Below, one piece after another: positions 61,496-64,000 of a DNA stretch of 64,000 nt. Positions within the stretch are counted from its first letter, which is position 1; each line of letters opens with the position of its first letter. The stretch is from DATMER01 sp031390755 (lineage in GTDB: Bacteria > Acidobacteriota > Thermoanaerobaculia > Multivoradales > UBA5704): NCBI GenBank assembly GCA_031390755.1, contig JANMTS010000139.1:1-64000 (forward strand), read 5' to 3'. A model generated the notes under the pieces. That model was not told the origin of the DNA and ran no database searches. It saw only the letters and a list, made by a program, of their open reading frames with translations. A program made the translations under genes and the position numbers.

Positions 61496-62739
61496 AGACA
61501 CGGCGCCGGCTCCTCCCCTACCTGCTCGCGCTCGGGCCGGGCCTGCTCGCCGCGAGCGCCGGCAACGACGCGGGCGGCATCGCCACCTACGCCTCGGCCG
61601 GCGCCTCCTATGGCTACGGCCTGCTCTGGGCGATGGTGCTGGTCACCATCTGCGTGGGAGTGGTGCAGGAGATGAGCGCACGCATGGGCGCCGTCACCGG
61701 CAAGGGCTTTTCGGACCTGGTGCGGGAAAACTTCTCCCTTCGCACCACGGCACTGATCCTGGCCACGCTCTTCGTGGCGAACGCCGGCATCATCGTCTCC
61801 GAGTTCATCGGCATCGCCGCCGCCGCCGAGCTGTTCGGGATCAGCCGCTACATCGCCGTCCCCCTGGCCGCCGGCCTGGTCTGGCTGCTCATCACCCGCG
61901 GCTCCTACGAGCGGGTGGAGAAAGCCTTCCTCCTCCTCTCGCTCGCCTTCCTCGCCTACGTCGGCGCCGCCTTCCTCGCGCGCCCCGACTGGGGCGAGGT
62001 CTTCCGGGAGACGATGCACCCGATGCCACGGTTCGAGGTCGGCTACCTCCACCTCCTGATCGCGCTGATCGGCACCACGATCTCGCCGTACATGCAGCTC
62101 TACGTGCAGTCGTCCGTCGTGGAGAAGGGCGTCAAGCCGGAGGAGTACGCCTACACCCGCTTCGACGTGATCGCCGGCACGGTGATCGCAGGCCTCGTCG
62201 CCATGTTCATCATCATCGCCACGGCGGCGACGCTTCACCCGCGGGGGATCGAGATCGAGACGGCCGAGGACGCGGCCCTGGCCCTCCAGCCGATCGCCGG
62301 CCACTACGCCGCCGAGCTGTTCGGCCTCGGCCTGCTCGGCGCCTCGCTGCTCGCCGCCGGAGTGCTCCCGCTGGCCACGACCTACATGATGAGCGAGGCG
62401 CTGGGCTTCGAGCGCGGCGTGTCGCGGAGCTGGTCCGAGGCGCCGGTCTTCATGGGGCTGTTCACCGGGCTCATCATGCTCGGGGCCGTGCTGGCATTGA
62501 TCCCCGGGCTGCCGCTCATCCGCGTGCTGGTCGGCGTCTACGTGCTCAACGGCCTGCTGCTCCCCGTCGAGCTGTTCGCCATGCTGCGGCTGATCAATCA
62601 GCGGGAGATCATGGGAAGCTACGTCAACGGCCGGCTCTACAACGGGCTCGCCTGGACCATCGCCTGCGTCGTGAGCCTGCTGTCGCTGATCCTGATCGTC
62701 CTCACCGTCCTGGGCTGGCTCGGCGTCGCGATCAGCTGA
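61492..62739 (+). CDS. Nramp-like divalent metal transporter with altered metal motifs
   Basis: A 415-residue Nramp-fold transporter with 11 membrane helices. Classical Nramps have DPGN in TM1 and MPH in TM6. Here TM1 reads ASAGNDAGGIATYAS (NDAG) and TM6 reads TTISPYMQLYVQSS (SPY), so the methionine that selects for transition metals is gone. Such changes occur in Nramp-related Mg2+ transporters, which matches the MgtE-like CBS partner upstream, but Mg2+ specificity is inference. The ATG at 61492 overlaps the partner stop. Confidence 0.82.
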   Translation: MKTRRRLLPYLLALGPGLLAASAGNDAGGIATYASAGASYGYGLLWAMVLVTICVGVVQEMSARMGAVTGKGFSDLVRENFSLRTTALILATLFVANAGIIVSEFIGIAAAAELFGISRYIAVPLAAGLVWLLITRGSYERVEKAFLLLSLAFLAYVGAAFLARPDWGEVFRETMHPMPRFEVGYLHLLIALIGTTISPYMQLYVQSSVVEKGVKPEEYAYTRFDVIAGTVIAGLVAMFIIIATAATLHPRGIEIETAEDAALALQPIAGHYAAELFGLGLLGASLLAAGVLPLATTYMMSEALGFERGVSRSWSEAPVFMGLFTGLIMLGAVLALIPGLPLIRVLVGVYVLNGLLLPVELFAMLRLINQREIMGSYVNGRLYNGLAWTIACVVSLLSLILIVLTVLGWLGVAIS

Positions 62740-62758
62740 TGCGGCTGATGAGCCGGCG

Positions 62759-64000
62759 ATGAGCCTCAGGACACCGCTTCCCGTCGACCTCGTCCTGCCC
62801 GAGCTACTCGCGGCCCTCCGGGAAAACCCCTCGGCCGTGCTGATCGCTCCGACCGGAGCCGGCAAGACCACCCGCGTGCCGCCGGCCCTCCTCGACCAGG
62901 TCGAAGGCCGGATCGTGATGCTGGAGCCCCGCCGCATCGCGGCCCGGGCCGCGGCGCGCCGCATCGCCGACGAGGGCGGCTGGCGCGTCGGCGAGGAGGT
63001 CGGCTACCAGGTGCGGTTCGACCGCCGGGCCGGCCCCTCGACGCGGATCCTCGTGGTGACCGAGGGCATCCTCGTCCAGATGCTCCAGGCCGACCCGTTC
63101 CTGGACGGCATCGGCGCCGTCCTCTTCGACGAGATCCACGAGCGGAGCCTCCACACGGACCTCTCGCTCGCCATGGCCCGGCGCGTCCAGCGCGAGGTCC
63201 GGCCGGACCTGCGGATCGTCGCCATGTCCGCCACGATCGATCCGGGGCCCTTGATGTCCTATTTGTCCCCATCCCCCCTCTCCCCAGCCCTCTCCCCCGT
63301 AACGGGGGAGAGGGAGCCTTATCGCCCGGCATCGGTGATCGAAAGCCAGGGCCGGCTCCACCCCGTCGAGATCCGCTACCTGGACCGGGAGACGCCCATT
63401 GCCACCGCGGTCCGCCGAGCGCTCGCGGAGACGACTGGCGACGTTCTCGTCTTCCTGCCGGGAGTCGGGGAGATCGACCGCGCGACCCAGGCACTCGCCG
63501 GAGAGGCCGGAGAGAAGAACCTCGCCGTCCTTCCTCTCTATGGGGATCTACCCGCCGAGCGGCAGGACGAGGTGCTCCGCCCGCTCAACCGCCGGAAGGT
63601 CGTGCTCGCCACGAACGTGGCCGAGACCTCGGTGACGGTGGAAGGCGTGACGGCCGTGGTGGACAGCGGCCTCGTCCGGCGGATGCGCTACGACCCGTCG
63701 ACCGGCCTGGACCGCCTGGAGCTTGGGAAGATCAGCCGCGCGTCTGCCGATCAGAGGGCGGGCCGGGCGGGCCGCCAGCAGCCGGGCCTCTGTCTCCGTC
63801 TCTGGCCGGCTTACGAGCATCCGACGCTGCCGGAGCGGGAGACCCCGGAGATCCTGCGCGTCGACCTCGCGGCCCCCGCGCTCCAGCTCCTGGCCTGGGG
63901 AGAGTCGGACCTGACCGCCTTCGGCTGGCTGGAGCCCCCCGACCCCGCCGCGCTCGCCGCGGCCCTCCAACTCCTCCGCCGCCTCGAAGCCACGGACGCT
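62759..64000 (+). CDS. hrpB: ATP-dependent helicase HrpB, N-terminal part (cut by window end)
   Basis: The first 414 residues of a DEAH-type helicase. Motif I is APTGAGKTTRVPPALL, Ia MLEPRRIAARAAA, II DEIHERSLHTDL, III MSATIDP, then VFLPGVGEIDRAT, VVLATNVAETSVTVEGV and the motif VI QRAGRAGRQQPGLCLRLW. These are the HrpB signatures, with DEIH in place of the more usual DEFH. A 42-bp GC-rich repeat (63275-63316) is inserted in frame after motif III and codes for a Pro/Ser-rich loop. The frame stays open to the last base, so the C-terminus lies beyond the window. Confidence 0.9.
   Translation, partial: MSLRTPLPVDLVLPELLAALRENPSAVLIAPTGAGKTTRVPPALLDQVEGRIVMLEPRRIAARAAARRIADEGGWRVGEEVGYQVRFDRRAGPSTRILVVTEGILVQMLQADPFLDGIGAVLFDEIHERSLHTDLSLAMARRVQREVRPDLRIVAMSATIDPGPLMSYLSPSPLSPALSPVTGEREPYRPASVIESQGRLHPVEIRYLDRETPIATAVRRALAETTGDVLVFLPGVGEIDRATQALAGEAGEKNLAVLPLYGDLPAERQDEVLRPLNRRKVVLATNVAETSVTVEGVTAVVDSGLVRRMRYDPSTGLDRLELGKISRASADQRAGRAGRQQPGLCLRLWPAYEHPTLPERETPEILRVDLAAPALQLLAWGESDLTAFGWLEPPDPAALAAALQLLRRLEATDA
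63275..63316 (+). repeat. Dispersed GC-rich palindromic repeat inside hrpB
   Basis: CCCCCTCTCCCCAGCCCTC followed by the inverted pair CTCTCCCCC/GGGGGAGAG, nearly identical to 6052-6094. It is read in frame as a loop SPSPLSPALSPVTGERE after the SAT motif, lengthening the surface between helicase domains without breaking the frame. Confidence 0.7.

Noticed and set aside
63275..63316. Frameshift in hrpB at the repeat
   Set aside because: The repeat length keeps the frame; motifs III and IV read through on both sides.

Overview
Overall character. This is a gene-dense chromosomal window of high G+C content (roughly two thirds by eye) with no rRNA, tRNA, insertion sequence, integrase or phage structural gene that I can recognise. 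The mix of housekeeping genes (aconitase, citrate synthase, a methylmalonyl-CoA mutase large subunit without B12 domain, CstA, two queuosine genes), gliding-type GldA/F/G export genes and short leaders headed by TATA(C/G)T boxes fits a free-living heterotroph. My best guess is an Acidobacteriota bacterium, perhaps Thermoanaerobaculia-like, but that is a low-confidence impression and no marker gene decides it.

Layout. 1-1274: the end of a short-repeat array, a degraded toxin-antitoxin-like pair and a hicBA pair. 1287-7754 (minus strand): cstA coupled to an APC permease, pfkA bracketed by two inverted copies of a GC-rich palindromic repeat, and an orphan sensor histidine kinase. 7861-13790 (plus): peptide-type ABC importer (binding protein and two permeases, no ATPase), MFS exporter, queA. 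13774-15256 (minus): exported beta-propeller protein and an orphan MntA-like nucleotidyltransferase. 15297-15628: second array. 15677-20511 (plus): methylmalonyl-CoA mutase and two APC permeases. 20567-25282 (minus): GldA/GldF/GldG/DUF4340 operon. 25448-27463: a small charged protein and a Kef-type antiporter. 27491-33737 (minus): citrate synthase, a MacAB-like four-gene efflux operon and queD. 34511-36159: a 53-codon secreted-peptide gene with a repeated QGSGLDPLG motif, followed by a TPR protein. 36259-41127: fused membrane spermidine synthase-like protein, orphan YefM antitoxin, a ModE-ModA fusion, a DUF6624-like exported protein. 41289-41636: third array. 42056-50268 (minus): a complete type III Wadjet (JetABCD) anti-plasmid operon. 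50388-54960: epimerase, a convergent antitoxin/PIN pair, acnA. 55090-64000 (plus): yqgE, NUDIX, holin-like membrane protein, nth, SDR, two lipoprotein cytochromes c, a small pair under a palindromic operator, a PRC/MgtE_N/CBS protein coupled to an Nramp-like transporter, and the start of hrpB.

How the genes work together. JetABCD forms one translationally coupled SMC-like defence complex. The MacA-like adaptor, LolD-like ATPase and two FtsX permeases form one exporter. GldA/F/G plus DUF4340 form another membrane complex. The PRC/CBS protein probably senses for the Nramp-like channel next to it. Aconitase and citrate synthase serve the TCA cycle from separate loci.

Most interesting observations. 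(1) Three intergenic arrays are built of diverged 20-21-bp imperfect palindromes, each array with its own core sequence; none is CRISPR. (2) A small exported peptide whose last residues are a repeated nonapeptide sits directly upstream of a TPR protein, reminiscent of RRNPP signalling. (3) A ModE N-terminus is fused to ModA without modBC. (4) A perfect inverted repeat covers the promoter of a small two-gene operon that encodes a winged-helix protein.
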